Of a stretch of 64,000 nt of DNA, positions 10,476 through 21,810 are shown one piece after another (the stretch's first letter is position 1; the number at the start of each line of letters is the position of its first letter). This DNA is from Diploptera punctata (taxonomy: Eukaryota > Arthropoda > Insecta > Blattodea > Blaberidae). The notes beneath the pieces are model-generated. The model searched no databases. It was not told the DNA's origin and worked only from the letters and a program-made list of their open reading frames with translations. The position numbers and the translations under genes were made by a program. The stretch covers positions 1 through 64,000 of the forward strand of contig JASPKZ010009710.1 of assembly GCA_030220185.1 (NCBI GenBank), read 5' to 3'.

Positions 10476-12955
10476 CATAAGCAACCTCTACGGGAAGGAT
10501 GTATTTCTTTCTATTCGGAAATTTGAAGAATTAAGAAGAAAAAAAGGACGCTTTCTGTGCAATTTAAGCTTTCTTCTACGGTGCAGAGACACGGGAACTA
10601 TCCCTCAATTTCTACGATGCAAACAAATCTTCAAAACGACAAAGGCTAAGCGGATATATGGACGAACGGAACGGGCTCTTCTTAGAGAACGAATTCATGA
10701 TACTAGACGAACCCTAGGGATGAATGATCAAGAACTTTTTTACTTACATCTGAAGATTAGCATATTCTCAGTAAGAGAGACTGGGAGAAGGTGGACAACA
10801 TCACATACCACAGCTTTTGCCGAACCATAGAGAAAAACACGGAACGACAGAAACAAAAATACATAAAAAATCATCAAGAAAACAGAAATAAACCACCCAA
10901 CTCAAGAGCGGTAGTAAATTTGACAGACCGGCAACTCAACGAAGAAGAAATATCGGTACTTGCCAAAGGAGGAAATTTTGCTGTAACACCTAAAACAGTA
11001 CCTATTGAAGACATCATAGCCAATGTAGAAGCCGGAATAAGGCAGCTGCCTATTCATCAGAGTGAGGAAATAAGGGGCGAAGTGTCTCGCATTCTCCGTA
11101 AAACCAAACCACCGGTGAGTAATTTATCACGAAAAGAAAAATTAGCTTTACATAATCTAAACGAAGACAAAGACATCATCGTTCTTCCTGCAGATAAAGG
11201 AAATGCCACCGTCATCATGGAAACAGAACAATACAACCAGAAAATGCAACAGCTTTTAGATCCAGAGACATACAAGATTCTTAAAACTGATCCTACAGCA
11301 AGAGTTCTACGTAAATCCAATAAACTTATCAAGAGCTCCACACTTGATGAAGACACTAAACGAGGATTATACAAATCAGAAGCACTGCCACCAAGATTGT
11401 ATGGATTACCAAAGATACACAAGGAAGGAACACCACTCAGACCTATTGTTTCGGCCATTGGATCACCTACATATGAACTCGCCAAGTTTCTCGCCTCACT
11501 ATTGAAACCGTATATTGGAAAAACTGACACGTTTGTAAAAAAAACTCTACGCACTTCATAGAAAAAATAGACGCTCTGAAACTCAAGCCAAACGATAAAA
11601 TAATAAGCTTCGATGTGGTTTCTTTATTTACTAAGATACCTATCCCAGACACTATGACATACTTGCAAGAACTCTTTCCCCCAGACATAGTAGCGCTGTA
11701 TAACATATGCCTCACAGAAACGTATTTCCAATGGGGAGGAATATTCTACGAGCAAATAGATGGCGTGGCCATGGGAAGTCCATTAAGCCCCGTAATAGCC
11801 AATTTTTACATGGAACAATTTGAAAAACAGGCCTTGGAGAATGCTACATTAAGACCTTCAGTTTGGCTGAGATATGTGGACGACACATTCGTCATTTGGG
11901 AGCATGGTGAAGAAGAACTTGATAACTTCAGGCAACATTTAAATGGTATTTGTCCCAGCATCCAATTCACCCTGGAAAGAGAAGAGAACAACAGTCTACC
12001 GTTTTTGGATGTTTTAGTAATTCGAAACCAAGACATGACACTTGGACACAAGGTATACAGGAAAAAGACTCACACAGACAGATACCTACATAAGCAGTCC
12101 AACCATCATCCCAGACAAAAACGCGGAATAATTAAAACCCTGGTGGAACGAGCCAAAAGGATTTCGGAACCACAGTATCTACAAGAAGAAATTAACCATC
12201 TCCAAGCAGCGTTTCAATCCAATGGATACAGCAAAACAGATTTTCGCCGAGCCATAAATCCCAATAAATACAAATCCGAAAACGGGAACAAGGAGGAGGC
12301 TAAGGGTAAGGTGTTACCTACCATATATCAAGACAATAACGGAGAGAATTGGTCGAATATTAAATAAATATAACATATCTACAACCTACAAGCCAACACA
12401 AAAAATCAGCAATATACTGCGCCCAGCCAAGATACAAGAGATCCGTTAAGTACTGCCGGTATATATCGCATCCCTTGCAGTTGTGGACAGGTTTATATCG
12501 GCACAACAAAAAGAATGGTTACCACAAGATTGCAAGAACACAAGAGGCATTGCAGACTAAAACAAAAGGAAAAATCAGCCGTAGCGGAACACTGGATGAA
12601 CAACCAAGAACATATAATAAGATTCGAAGAAACACAGGTATTGTCCCAAACATCACATTATTACACCAGACTGTACAGAGAAGCCATTGAAATATATAAA
12701 CACAAAAATTCCTTTAACAAAAAAGAAGAAACCATGAAGATAAACAAAATCTGGATCCCGGCACTGCACAATACGACAACGAAGCCTATGACTTCTGCTA
12801 GCGACAGCCTGGACAAAACAGCACGCAACACGGACCGCGCAGAAAACCGCCTCTCCACCAGGGGCGTGCCTATAAATAGGGAGGGAGTTTCCAACGACCA
12901 GCCAGTCTGCAGCCGACTGTTGAGTAGTTCACAGAGAGCACGCAGTATCTCCTGA
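10357..12955 (+). pseudogene. Penelope-like reverse transcriptase / GIY-YIG endonuclease, frameshifted
   Basis: A single polyprotein of about 860 codons by position, now spread over several frames. The ATG at 10357 lies inside the hammerhead-like motif and gives MSTAAVDETSSRRTTG. The N-terminal part (10357-about 10780) passes into another frame near 10780 (DNITYHSFCRTIEKNTE). The RT region carries LPADKGNATVIM, LPPRLYGLPKIHK, DVVSLFTKIPI (motif A), MGSPLSPVIANFYME and RYVDDTFVIW (motif C) at about 11160-11900. The GIY-YIG domain follows (CSCGQVYIGTTKRMVTTRL, then EHKRHCR) and ends at TGA 12953-12955. Frame breaks: near 10780, at the A-run about 11537, at 12313 (an extra t relative to 9712) and near 12430 (one a fewer than 9829). 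RT copies the RNA; the endonuclease nicks the target. Known PLE function, not shown for this copy. Confidence 0.88.
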
Positions 12956-13043
12956 AGATGTCTACCGCAGCAGTAGACGAAACGTCGAGTAGAAGAACGA
13001 CTGGACCACGGCCTATATGCTCGGAAGACGAACCTAATAGGAT
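11897..13043 (+). mobile_element. Penelope 3' pseudo-LTR
   Basis: Direct repeat of 9299-10450. It stops about 36 bp short of the end retained in the 5' copy, passing directly into the target duplication. Near-identity to the other two copies supports a single recent event. Confidence 0.88.
12946..12991 (+). ncRNA. Hammerhead-like ribozyme motif (Penelope 3' pseudo-LTR)
   Basis: Same motif as at 10345-10390, with CTGAAGA at 12952-12958. The ORF stop TGA (12953-12955) is part of its core. Confidence 0.55.
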
Positions 13044-13178
13044 CAATAAATACGTACTTGCAGCCATGTTATTAATAATTGTTCTCAAGGCCTCCTGTTG
13101 TTTCAACTAATAAACATTGCCCACACTGTTAACGTTGGTCAATTGTTTATAATGAACGCAAATATTTCCAACAAAAAT

Positions 13179-13524
13179 GTCCACCACTGTGGTCTCGGGG
13201 TAGCGTGCTGCCTTGTCACGCAGCGGGCCCGGGTTCGATCCCCGGTTGGAACAGTTTTTTCTGGGGTTTTTATCGGGGTTTTTCCTCACCTGTAAGACAA
13301 ATGTCAGGAAAACTTGAAGGCCCAAAGGGTCCCTGAAATCATATGGCCATCATCATCATTCATATTCATCTTAGGTTACGCTTAGGATTAGGGACTCTCC
13401 TGGCGCACCATTATCATCATATCATCGGGGCAACGTAACCCCGCCGACCAGGCGCCCCAACCTCAGAAGTGGGTTACAAGTACGCCATGCCAGGAGAGAA
13501 TCCAGGAATGCCGACCTGGGGCAT
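13179..13524 (+). mobile_element. Chimeric SINE: SINE-A head joined to SINE-B tail
   Basis: 13179-13360 matches SINE-A from its tRNA-like head (ggtctcggggtagcgtgctg, ggttcgatccccgg) to the (cat)n run. From about 13371 the sequence is the SINE-B body (gggactctcctggcg, tcatcggggcaacgtaac, aggcgccccaacctcag). No target duplication lies at the join. Confidence 0.75.
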
Positions 13525-13947
13525 TTGAAAAAAAAAGAGATATTATTTTACTACTATTTATTATTTTGAAAACACCATCGCGCAAAAAATAACGAACAAC
13601 GCACGTTTGTGAAGTGTTTTAGAGAATCTCAAAAGTTAAAAAACCTTGCCATCGCTCGGTTTTTAAACATTTAACTCGATTCTGTAAAAACCACTTCCCA
13701 ACCTCGCAACGTATACTATTATTTAAGCTGGCAGAGTTTAGGTCATAAGGCCTTCTCTTCCGCTCAACCAGATAATAATTAAATCACACAAAAATTAAAT
13801 AGTTCTTACTGTTTTAAAACATTTTTAAGATATAGCCTAACCAAACCACAGTGCGGATGCGGTCGAATATCAGCTAACATTAATATAACATGGAATAAAA
13901 ATAAAACAAGATAAGAAAAGCTAGGTAAATACAAAATGCTGAATGTA
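13525..13947. other. Unassigned sequence with a LINE 3'-UTR-like motif
   Basis: 13722-13772 (ctggcagagtttaggtcata, then ccgctcaaccag) resembles the 3' end of the Jockey/CR1-like fragment at 15360-15425. Nothing else recognised. Confidence 0.4.
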
Positions 13948-14960
13948 GTTGTTATGCAAGTAGTATTTTCTTCTTATTCTTCTTCCGAATGCAGTATTGG
14001 GTGATGATGCCCGTTCTGCGACTACAAAAACTGATCTTTCTATCGGTTCAAGGGTCTTCCCAGGTCTCTTTTGCCTTTGGGGTTGAGGTGGTAAATTATC
14101 TTTGGTAAACGGGAATTTGACATTGTCTGGACGTGTTGGAACCATTTAATCTGACTATTTAACTCATGCCCAAATGGGAGTCAATGACCAATCACGTTTC
14201 AATGATTTCTGTTTTACAACCAATCAGAGTCGTGTTTCACCAAATATTTATCAGTGTTATAATTACCATATTAAAGAAAGCTCCTCCTTACAATATTGCG
14301 TTCCTTTGGCAATAAATAGTATGATCTGGTTGCAGTGATAAACAAATGAAGCAGTAGAAGCGTGTACCTATCGTTTCTCATTTGTTTTCAAAACATCGCC
14401 GTTTACATTAAATATATAAATATTTTAAAATAACTATAGTTAAATAATGATTTGTGAGTAAACAGCTTAATTTATTCGTTAAATAGTCCTAACAAAAGCC
14501 ACTCTTGATTTCCAAATTCTCTAGATAAATTCACTCCTCACTTCGTGAGTCGTGAATTTATCGATAATTTGGAAATCACTCGTGGCATTACTTATGATAA
14601 TTTTGTATATGTTCCACCATTTCCCTACTATTCCACTGCATCCTTATCTCATCACTTTTCATTCTATCCCTTAAAGTTAATCCAGTTAGTGATCGGAGGA
14701 ATCTCATTTGTGAACTATTAATGCGGGAATTATCTTTTGTTCGAAGTATCCAGCATTCAGTTCCGTATAGTAGAGCAGGTTAGGCTATGGCATTATGAAA
14801 TCTCAATTGGATTTCTTTCTTCATTTGTTTTCCAAAATTTCTCCTAATTATACCATTTAATCTGTTATATTTTTCTAAATTTGTTACCACATCTTTTTGA
14901 TTATGAAACTGTGATATATATTTGCACTATTTTTATTGATGGAAATTGCCATAATCTAAG
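13948..14960 (-). mobile_element. RTE-D LINE 3' fragment carrying an inserted element F
   Basis: Read on the minus strand, 14960-14611 encodes ALLYGTECWIL, MRFLRSLTGLT and DRMKSDEIRMQW, and 14147-13948 continues with the C-terminal end and a gaagaagaagaa tail. The two parts are separated by an internally deleted element F (14148-14610) flanked by TGA on both sides (TCA on the other strand). The same composite occurs on the plus strand at 44449-45492. Confidence 0.8.
14148..14610 (-). mobile_element. Element F, internally deleted
   Basis: Has both F termini (ctatttaactcatgcc at left, ggcattactta at right) and the hairpin at 14500-14590, but lacks the middle ~300 bp; the join is near 14290. 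TGA flanks both ends. Confidence 0.82.
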
Positions 14961-14995
14961 TGGACTGCGTATTAAATAAATAAATAAGTCCATAG

Positions 14996-16029
14996 TTGTC
15001 AATGACCAATCACGTTTGAATGAATTTTGTTTTACAACCAATGACAGTAGTGTTTCACCTCGCTCTTTATCGAATTATATTTATCAGCTCCTGCTTTTGT
15101 GATAAAGAAAGCTCCACCTTTTTAATATTCTGAACAGCTCAAAGCATTATTTTTCTCCAAAAAATATACTGAATATAGCAAATAATAAACAGGTTCCTTG
15201 ACTTTACTAAGTTGTTTACTAAAAAAATGATTAACCTATAATGTTGATTATAATATACAGTTTGATGTGTTTCATTATTTCTCCACTAAGGTGCATTCTT
15301 ACAATATTGCGATCCTATTTGGCAATAAATAATATGATCAAGTTGCACTGAATATAATAAATAAATAGCTTTATTTTACCTGGCAGAGTTAAGACCTTAA
15401 GGCGTTGTCTGCCACTCAACCAGGTTTTTAAAAAAAATACAAAATACAAAAAAAATAGTCTTACAACTACATAAACAATTATATATTATAAAAACAATAC
15501 AATACAATGGATATTTATAATCTATTTTGATTTACTTAAATTTAACGAATTAAATATATAATATATACAAGGTATAAAAAACGAGAATAAATTATTAATG
15601 ACATAGTATAAATTTAAATAAATAAGGAGAAATTAATTATATTAGACAACAGGTAACTGTATAAGCATGACTTAAAGGTGCCAAGTGTGCGGCAACCCCT
15701 GATATCTTGAGGAAGGAAATTCCAGTAGCGGGCAAGGGCTACTGTGAAGGGAGTAGAATAAGAGGAAGTGCTATGAAGAGGAATTGTTAGCAGACTGTTA
15801 TCTTGTGACCTAGGCCTACATAACTTCATATTTCTGATTTGTTTTTAAATATCGCCGTTTACATTAAATATATATATATATATATATATATTAAAATGCC
15901 AGTAACAATATTTAAATAATGAATTTTGAGTAAAGAGCTTAATTTTATTTGTTAAATAGTCCTAACAAATGCCACTCTTGATTTCCAAATCCTCTAGATA
16001 AATTGGAAATCACTCGTGGCATTACTTAT
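14996..16029 (-). mobile_element. Element F interrupted by a Jockey/CR1-like fragment
   Basis: F sequence at 14996-15350 and 15836-16026 surrounds the LINE fragment at 15355-15834. Its hairpin end abuts the next F copy directly, with only TGA between them (16027-16029). Confidence 0.78.
15355..15834 (-). mobile_element. Jockey/CR1-like LINE 3' end
   Basis: The minus-strand frame from 15829 reads TPFTVALARYWNFLPQDIR then GTFKSCLYSYLL, typical of the C-terminus of Jockey/CR1/I-type reverse transcriptases. It is followed by a 3' UTR ending in a 'ctgccaggtaaaataaagct' motif. Confidence 0.72.
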
Positions 16030-16804
16030 GACTATTTAACTCATGCCCCAAATGGGAGTCAATGACCAACCACGTTTCAATGATTTCTGTTTTACAACCA
16101 ATCAGAATCGTGTTTCACGAAATATTTATCAGTGTTATAATTACCATATTAAAGAAATCTCCACCTTTTTAATATTCTGAACAGGTCTGACCATTATTTT
16201 TGCAGTGACTGAGCCAGTCAGAATACGGCTACCAGATTCTATATATAGTGCATGAATGTCAACACATGCCGCATGCGGCAGTTAATATGAAAACATTTGT
16301 AGCAATTGATTATACCACCAAAAAAAGACACCACTGTTTGCACTTTCTTAAATGTATTATTTCTCAGGTAATAATCCAGAAAAATATAATTGTCATATTT
16401 ACATCATACGACATCAGAAATTAATTAATATACAGTTTGATGTGTTTCATTTTTTCTCCACTAGAGAGCATTCTTACAATACTGCGTTCCTTTGGCAATA
16501 AATAATATGATCTGGTTGCAGTGATAAACAAAAGAAGCAGTAGAAGCGTACCTATCGTTTCTCATTTGTTTTCAAACATCACCGTTTACATTAAATATAT
16601 AAATATTTTAAAATAACTATAGTTAAATAATGATTTGTGAGTAAACAGCTTAATTTTTTTCGTTAAATAGTCCTAACAAATGCCACTCTTGATTTCCAAA
16701 TCCTCTAGATAAATTCACTCCTCACTTCGTGAGTCGTGAAATTATCGAAGTGAGGAGTGAATTTATCGATAATTTGGAAATCACTCGTGGCATTACTTAT
16801 GATA
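16030..16804 (-). mobile_element. Element F, near full length, tandem neighbour
   Basis: From ctatttaactcatgcccc to ggcattactta, bounded by TGA at 16027-16029 and 16805-16807. The hairpin region (16690-16795) contains an extra inverted copy of 'cactcctcacttcgtgag'. Confidence 0.85.
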
Positions 16805-16924
16805 ATTATAAAAACACCCTGTGTATAAGACGTAATATTATGAGTTCAATATTCTATAACCTTTGAATGATTCAGGTTGTTTTCACTTTCTATACTCGAA
16901 TCTACTGTTAACGATCTCCTTTCA

Positions 16925-17030
16925 CATTCACAGGCGGTTTCTTTTCATTGACTTGTCCATACCAATTAACCAGGTGAGTGACAATCTACAGAAAAGTTAT
17001 TTTATGCTGATGATGCAGTATAAATAGTCA
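16925..17030 (+). pseudogene. LINE RT relic with the YADD catalytic box
   Basis: 16991-17020 reads EKLFYADDAV, the motif C of LINE reverse transcriptases. Nothing intact surrounds it, and it is followed by stops. Confidence 0.6.
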
Positions 17031-17041
17031 AATACAAAACA

Positions 17042-17096
17042 ATTAATTGAGTTGGTGTTTACTTGATGACATCCATATTTATTAATTAAATATTAT
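17042..17096 (-). repeat. 3' end of the hammerhead-like palindromic element
   Basis: 'attgagttggtgtttacttg' then 'atccatatttattaattaaa' match the outer edge of the element at 32270-32315. Confidence 0.6.
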
Positions 17097-17100
17097 AATA

Positions 17101-17455
17101 TTCATCATCATCATGATCATCAACAATCACGGATTAAGCCCATGTGACTTGTTCCGGTCTCATAGATTCTCATTCAAAAGTTCGATCCATCTCTTCTTCG
17201 GTTCTACCAACATTCCTGCGTCCTTTTGATTTGTATTTAAGTATAATTTTGGGAATACGACCATCTTCCATTCTTTGAACATGTTCTTTCCAGTTTTTTC
17301 TAGATTCTTTTATTCTATCTAAAAGTTTAAAGATATTTAGCTCATTTCTAGTATTTTTTTTATTATGCAATATGTTGTCTAATGTGGAAAACAAATGGTC
17401 AAATGCGATTCCGCTTTGAACAAGTTTTGCTGTACTATTCTTCACTTTCCAACGG
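17101..17455 (-). mobile_element. RTE-like LINE 3' end
   Basis: The minus-strand frame from 17445 gives RIKESRKNWKEHVQRMEDG, RIPKIILKYKSKGRR and a tail coding region ending in (atgatg)n, the C-terminal order of RTE-A-like elements. Confidence 0.78.
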
Positions 17456-17603
17456 CAGCGGAACTACAATTTATCCAAGGTGCATAAAAAAGACACACGA
17501 TGCTCCATAATCTACGATTGCATTTTTTATTATGCGAAATGTTGTCTAATGTGGAAAAAAAAATTGTCCCAGGCGATTCCGCTTTGAACAAGTTTTCTGT
17601 TTA
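17359..17603. repeat. Direct duplication of about 75 bp
   Basis: 17359-17434 and 17528-17603 share 'atgttgtctaatgtggaaaa' and 'gcgattccgctttgaacaag', 169 bp apart. The first copy lies in the LINE relic, so part of that relic was duplicated. Confidence 0.75.
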
Positions 17604-17699
17604 AACTGAGATAATAAGTGCGGTGACGTGTTATTTATGGTCAAATTTCGACCAATGGGAGAACACTAGTATAAAGAAATGGTCAGTTATTAACAAATT

Positions 17700-17905
17700 A
17701 GAGTATTTTTCAAGAAGTGTGTGAATTGAAATACTTAGAAACAATAATCACAAACAGGAATGAGATGCACAAATAAATTAAACATAGGTTCAATTCTGGA
17801 AATGCAAACTATTATGCATTATAGGGACTCTAGTATCAACTTCTCTTAAAAAAAACATTCAACTGTAAATATATTTAGAACTGTCATATAACTGTTATAG
17901 GATTG
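17700..17905 (+). mobile_element. RTE-B LINE fragment, decayed
   Basis: Reads EYLETIITNRNEMH and the 'ggttcaattctggaaatgc' and 'aaatatatttagaactgtca' stretches of RTE-B, then breaks off. Confidence 0.75.
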
Positions 17906-18220
17906 ATGATCGCGGTAAGAGGTACTATACCAGGATTCTTAGCTAAATTTTGGAATTTCTTAGAATTGGAGAGAGTGTATCTTTCTAAAATTGCCATCGC
18001 TGCCATTAGAGGTTCAATTTCAATTTTAAGAAACCAACTTTACAACATTTTTACTTTATAGAATATATTTCAATTACAGTTTGAATGTTTTAAATGCATT
18101 TCATCAATTTTGAAAATTAATTGTCTGTATCAGTTTGTCCTTGTGGCATACCTCTACTGAGGAAAGTTTTATGTGTTTGTCTGGAACCTCGAAGTTCATG
18201 GTTTTAGTATTTTTTTAATG
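17906..18220. other. Unassigned sequence
   Basis: No similarity to other parts of the window and no meaningful ORF. Confidence 0.4.
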
Positions 18221-18514
18221 TATACCTTTTCCTAAACTGTTAATTCCATGAATGAAGAAGAATTCACGATTAATTTCATTCTTATTAAAGAAACCTCATA
18301 ATGTAAAAATTCGCAAATTTATTATATTAAATTTTGTAATGCTCCTTCCATGATAACACAATTAATTAAGACTGTATACCTTTTCCTAAACTGTTAATTC
18401 CATTAATGAAGAAGAATTCACGATTAATTTGATTCTTATTAAGAAATGTAAAAATTCGAAATTTATTGTATTAAATTTTGTAATGCTCCTTCCATAATAA
18501 AACAATTAATTAAG
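18221..18514. repeat. Tandem duplication, units of 154 and 140 bp
   Basis: Both units start tataccttttcctaaactg and end near caattaattaagact. The second lacks 14 bp around 'gaaacctcataatg'. Otherwise the units differ at a few bases. Confidence 0.88.
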
Positions 18515-18840
18515 ACTTTGACCAAATTTAAACCTATGTACTTCGGAACCAGAGTAGAGCAAGAGCACACATAAACGACAGGAGTTTATTAACCTGGTGA
18601 CAGAAGAGCATCCGGTAGTTCAAAGATGCAGAACAAATCTATGTCACGTGTGCCACAGAGTCATGCAAACAAGACATATAGCCTACTGGTTTTTTACACA
18701 TGGCAGATTACTGCATATAGCTTACTTCTGGTACAGTATTTTACGACCGCCCAAATTTATTTGTATCGCGGGCCAAATCGAAGAAACTTCAAAGTGGCGC
18801 GGGCCATAGGACCTATGACAGCTGAGAATTATTTTTTTTT
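18515..18840. other. Unassigned sequence
   Basis: Contains 'gcgggccaaatcg' and 'gcgcgggccatag' motifs that might belong to a DNA transposon end. Not assignable by eye. Confidence 0.3.
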
Positions 18841-18845
18841 TTTTT

Positions 18846-19440
18846 GATTGCGGATGAGCCCATGTAGGACTACGCAAAGTACTTAGAGGCGTTTCTTTTG
18901 AGCCCAAATTTCTTTCATTCTTTTGCTATGAGCTTGTTTTCTATCATCTGTCCAAGTTGTTCCAGTTTTTTTCTTCGGTTTGTCCTCTTGGTCAACTTGC
19001 CACTTATTCACCTTAATTCTAAATATATCTCTGTTTGGGATATCTTCTTTAGTAATTCCTGCCAATTTTAATCATTTTTTACTTCATCAATCCACTTCAT
19101 AGTATCCACTGGAGCTTTACTTCTGTTTTCATAGAATTCCATTATCTGTTTTGTAAGCCTATTTGAGTTCATTCGTTTAATATGGCCATAAAATTTTAAC
19201 CTTCGTTTTCTAATATCACTATGAATGTCTATATATATATATATTTTTATTTCCTTTTTAGTTCTGAGTCTAAATGCTTCACCTATGACTTGTGGACCTA
19301 AAGCTTTTCTTATAATTTTGCATTCTTTTTTCACTATATTTTCGATATCTTTTTTTCTGTTCAAAATTAATGTTTCTGCTCCATAGAGGCACTCTGGTTT
19401 AATTACAGTGTTATAGTGTCGTAATTTTTGTATGTAAAGA
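18846..19440 (-). mobile_element. RTE-E LINE 3' fragment
   Basis: The minus strand encodes GEAFRLRTKKEIK, RKRRLKFYGHIKRMNSNRL, APVDTMKWIDEVKND, then in another frame RIKVNKWQVDQEDKPKK. A second copy with the same order lies on the plus strand at 34899-35252. Confidence 0.82.
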
Positions 19441-19461
19441 TATGCATTTTTTATTAATTTT

Positions 19462-19465
<4 letters not shown>

Positions 19466-19509
<44 letters not shown>

Positions 19510-19512
19510 CTT
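19466..19512. repeat. (ATT)n microsatellite
   Basis: Perfect ATT trinucleotide run. Confidence 0.9.
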
Positions 19513-19945
19513 TATTAGGAATATTCCACAATACAGTGTTTCTCCTTCAACCCAAAGTGATTTGTCGCCAGAGGTTCCTGTCTAAAGCATCTTCTTCCCT
19601 CAAATCTCTAGCTTCCATACTTCTAACTCCATCCACCCAACGTTCTGTAGGATTACCTCTTCCATTTCTTCCATTAGCTTTCCAATTAAGGGTCTTCTTT
19701 GGTATTCTCTCTTTTTCCATTCTTATGAGATGTCCATACCCGTGTGGGGTTGTTATACCCCCATCAAGCGCCACCCCAGGTGGTGGATAGGGGAATGGTC
19801 TCCAGATATGGGTGGTATCGGGGGAATTAAATACCCGAGGCGAACCAAAACTAACAGCTACTGCCTTGTAGTTCACTGATCGTTGAATGAGGTATATTAC
19901 GAGAAAGCAGGCGATATATTTGACAGAACTTGTGAAATACATTTA
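19513..19945 (-). mobile_element. RTE-F LINE 3' end joined to an unknown repeat
   Basis: The minus strand encodes GYGHLIRMEKERIPKKTLN, ERWVDGVRSMEARDLREED and DRNLWRQITLG, an RTE-type C-terminus. The upstream half of the open frame (from about 19745 to 19942) does not look like RT and is probably a different repeat read through. Confidence 0.65.
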
Positions 19946-20611
19946 AAATAACTGTTTTTTATCATTAGCTAGTCAAAGGTTTGCCAGACTTGTGTTTTTA
20001 AAAACTTAGATGACGACACAGCAACAGAAGACTCGACACGTTCAGCCGTTTTGTTGCATCAGAATCGACTGAAGCATGACAAATGCATCATCCATATGTA
20101 CTAAACTATTTTAAGTTGTAATTACTGATTAAGTATATTTTAGAATATTTCCTAATTTTTATATTATTATTTTCAATCACGAAGAAGACGAGTATATGCA
20201 GAGAAAATATTTTAATTTAATGAAGGGAACTACTTTTTCGCGTACTTACTGCTTCTACATCGTACGTCAGTGTCCATAACCAACGAAAAGCGAGCAGGTC
20301 ACATGGTTTTGTTTTGTTGAGGATCACTTTAAGAGCGGATAGCCTTTATTCATTTATTTTTTATTACCCGTTCAAGGAGTAAGTGCAGTTGTTGACGGAG
20401 GGCACTGCAGTCGTGTTTATGCAGGAATAGACCACGTGACACTGATATCTATGAGTGCTGAGGGGAATGGGACGTGGGACGCTGACAGTATACACTGCCT
20501 TACATGACGTCACGTGTAGCAACAAACTCGAGCTTCGTAATTCTTCCGCCTGCAGAGATATTTTGAATGACTAATACATAGACAGATTCTTTAAATTGTT
20601 AAATTGTTTAC
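19946..20611. other. Unassigned sequence
   Basis: No repeat shared with the rest of the window and no significant ORF. This is one of the few long stretches that may be unique. Confidence 0.4.
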
Positions 20612-20645
20612 GGGTCCGATAGTGCCAGTGAGTTAGTTAGATTCT
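20612..20645 (+). mobile_element. RTE-B 3' terminal scrap
   Basis: 'gggtccgatagtgccagtga' plus a gttagttag tail, the RTE-B 3' end. Confidence 0.6.
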
Positions 20646-20949
20646 AACAATCCATTTTTGTCATCATTCACTGTAGAACACTGTCGCTGTCTCATATTTC
20701 AAGACTAACGTAGTTAGAGATTATAATGTCATGTAAGCATAGGTTCATGAAATCCTACACCTGCACGTAATCCACACCGGTAATGTAAAGAGGTTCTTGT
20801 TTCATTGAGGAGACATATCAGTGTTTCAGCTCATTCAGAATCGTGGGAAACTGATTTCTGTAGAGACAATAAGATTATATGAACAAATTCCAGGACATCC
20901 GGCATTCAGCGGTATAGGCAGACTAATTATGTACAGTGCGCCCACCATG
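20646..20949. other. Unassigned sequence
   Basis: No recognisable features. Confidence 0.35.
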
Positions 20950-20952
20950 CAC

Positions 20953-20987
<35 letters not shown>

Positions 20988-21393
20988 TAATAATAATAAT
21001 AAGGAAAATGTTTGGACCAAAGAGAGATGAACAAACAGGTGAATGGAGAAGACCACATAACAATGAACTACATGGTCTTTATAGGAAGCCAGATATAATA
21101 AGAACAGTTAAGTCTTGTAGACTGCGATGGACAGGACATGTTGCACGTGTGGGGAATGAAAGACTTGCATGGAAGCTTCTTGTAGGAAAGTCAGAGGGAA
21201 AACGCCCAGTTGGTAGACCAAGAATGAAATGGGAGAATAACATTAACTATGATTTGAGGCAAGTACATTATACACGGAATGATTACAAAGCATTAGCTCA
21301 TGATAGGGATGTATGGAGAGCTTATGTCCGCGCGGTCATGAAGCTACGGGTTCGATAGTGCCAGTGAATTAGTTAGTTAGTTTAATAATAATA
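20950..21393 (+). mobile_element. (AAT)n tract and RTE-B LINE 3' fragment
   Basis: An AAT run (20950-21001) passes directly into the RTE-B ORF, open to its stop at 21356-21358: FGPKRDEQTGEWRR, HGLYRKPDIIRTV, RLRWTGHVARVG, GRPRMKWENNIN, DVWRAYVRAV. It ends 'gatagtgccagtgaa' with a ttagttagttag tail. Confidence 0.9.
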
Positions 21394-21409
21394 ATCATCA
21401 TCATCATGT

Positions 21410-21810
21410 AAGCCCATTTTTCCCTTTACAGAGATTTAGGCGCTCTCCCCCTACAGGGAAGAATTTGAACCATACTAATTTACTTACACTTGTTTAGATG
21501 TCATTTGTATAGATGTCATTTGAGTGGTCCGTGGTCAACGTTCCGCCTCATACTGACATCTAGGAAACCAAGGTAGTACTAGGACGGGAAAATTCGGTAA
21601 ATTTTGCTTACAGACCTTTTCATTCAGGCTTAAGGATCTTTTACGAACCTGAAAATCTTCACACTCGGGACCCCCGGCTTAAAGTCTCTCCCGGAGGATT
21701 TGCTCCTTGGATTTTTCCATCCTAAAAAATCCATCGACCCCGGCCGGGTTTGAACCCGCGACCCTCGGGACAAGAGGCAAGGAGCATAACCACTAGTCCA
21801 CCGCGGCCGA
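21410..21810 (-). mobile_element. SINE-C
   Basis: In sense the head is cggccgcggtggactagtgg, the B-box region ggtttgaacccgcgacc is in antisense here, and the body contains 'gacatctaggaaaccaagg' and 'gtagtactaggacgggaaaa'. Complete relative to 27911, 41645 and 57991. Confidence 0.88.

Larger units (their letters stand above)
8022..13043 (+). mobile_element. Penelope-like element insertion with 13-bp target duplication
   Basis: One insertion delimited by the direct repeat caataaatacgta at 8009-8021 and 13044-13056. From left to right: an inverted partial copy (8022-9298), a direct pseudo-LTR (9299-about 10475), an internal region, and a second pseudo-LTR (11897-13043). The encoded protein has an RT domain with the YVDD catalytic box and a C-terminal GIY-YIG endonuclease, which together define Penelope-like elements. 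Pseudo-LTRs with an inverted terminal fragment are known for this class. The copies look nearly identical by eye, so the insertion is recent. Confidence 0.93.

Noticed and set aside
18560..18840. hAT-like transposon end
   Set aside because: Only short GC-rich motifs (gcgggcc) suggest it; no TIR or 8-bp duplication could be found.
19735..19942. Part of a real 131-residue protein
   Set aside because: Only the C-terminal half is RT-like; the rest looks like read-through of another repeat.
21345..21393. Telomeric repeat from ttagttagttag
   Set aside because: The insect telomere repeat is TTAGG; this is a 4-bp tail of RTE-B found at many interior sites.
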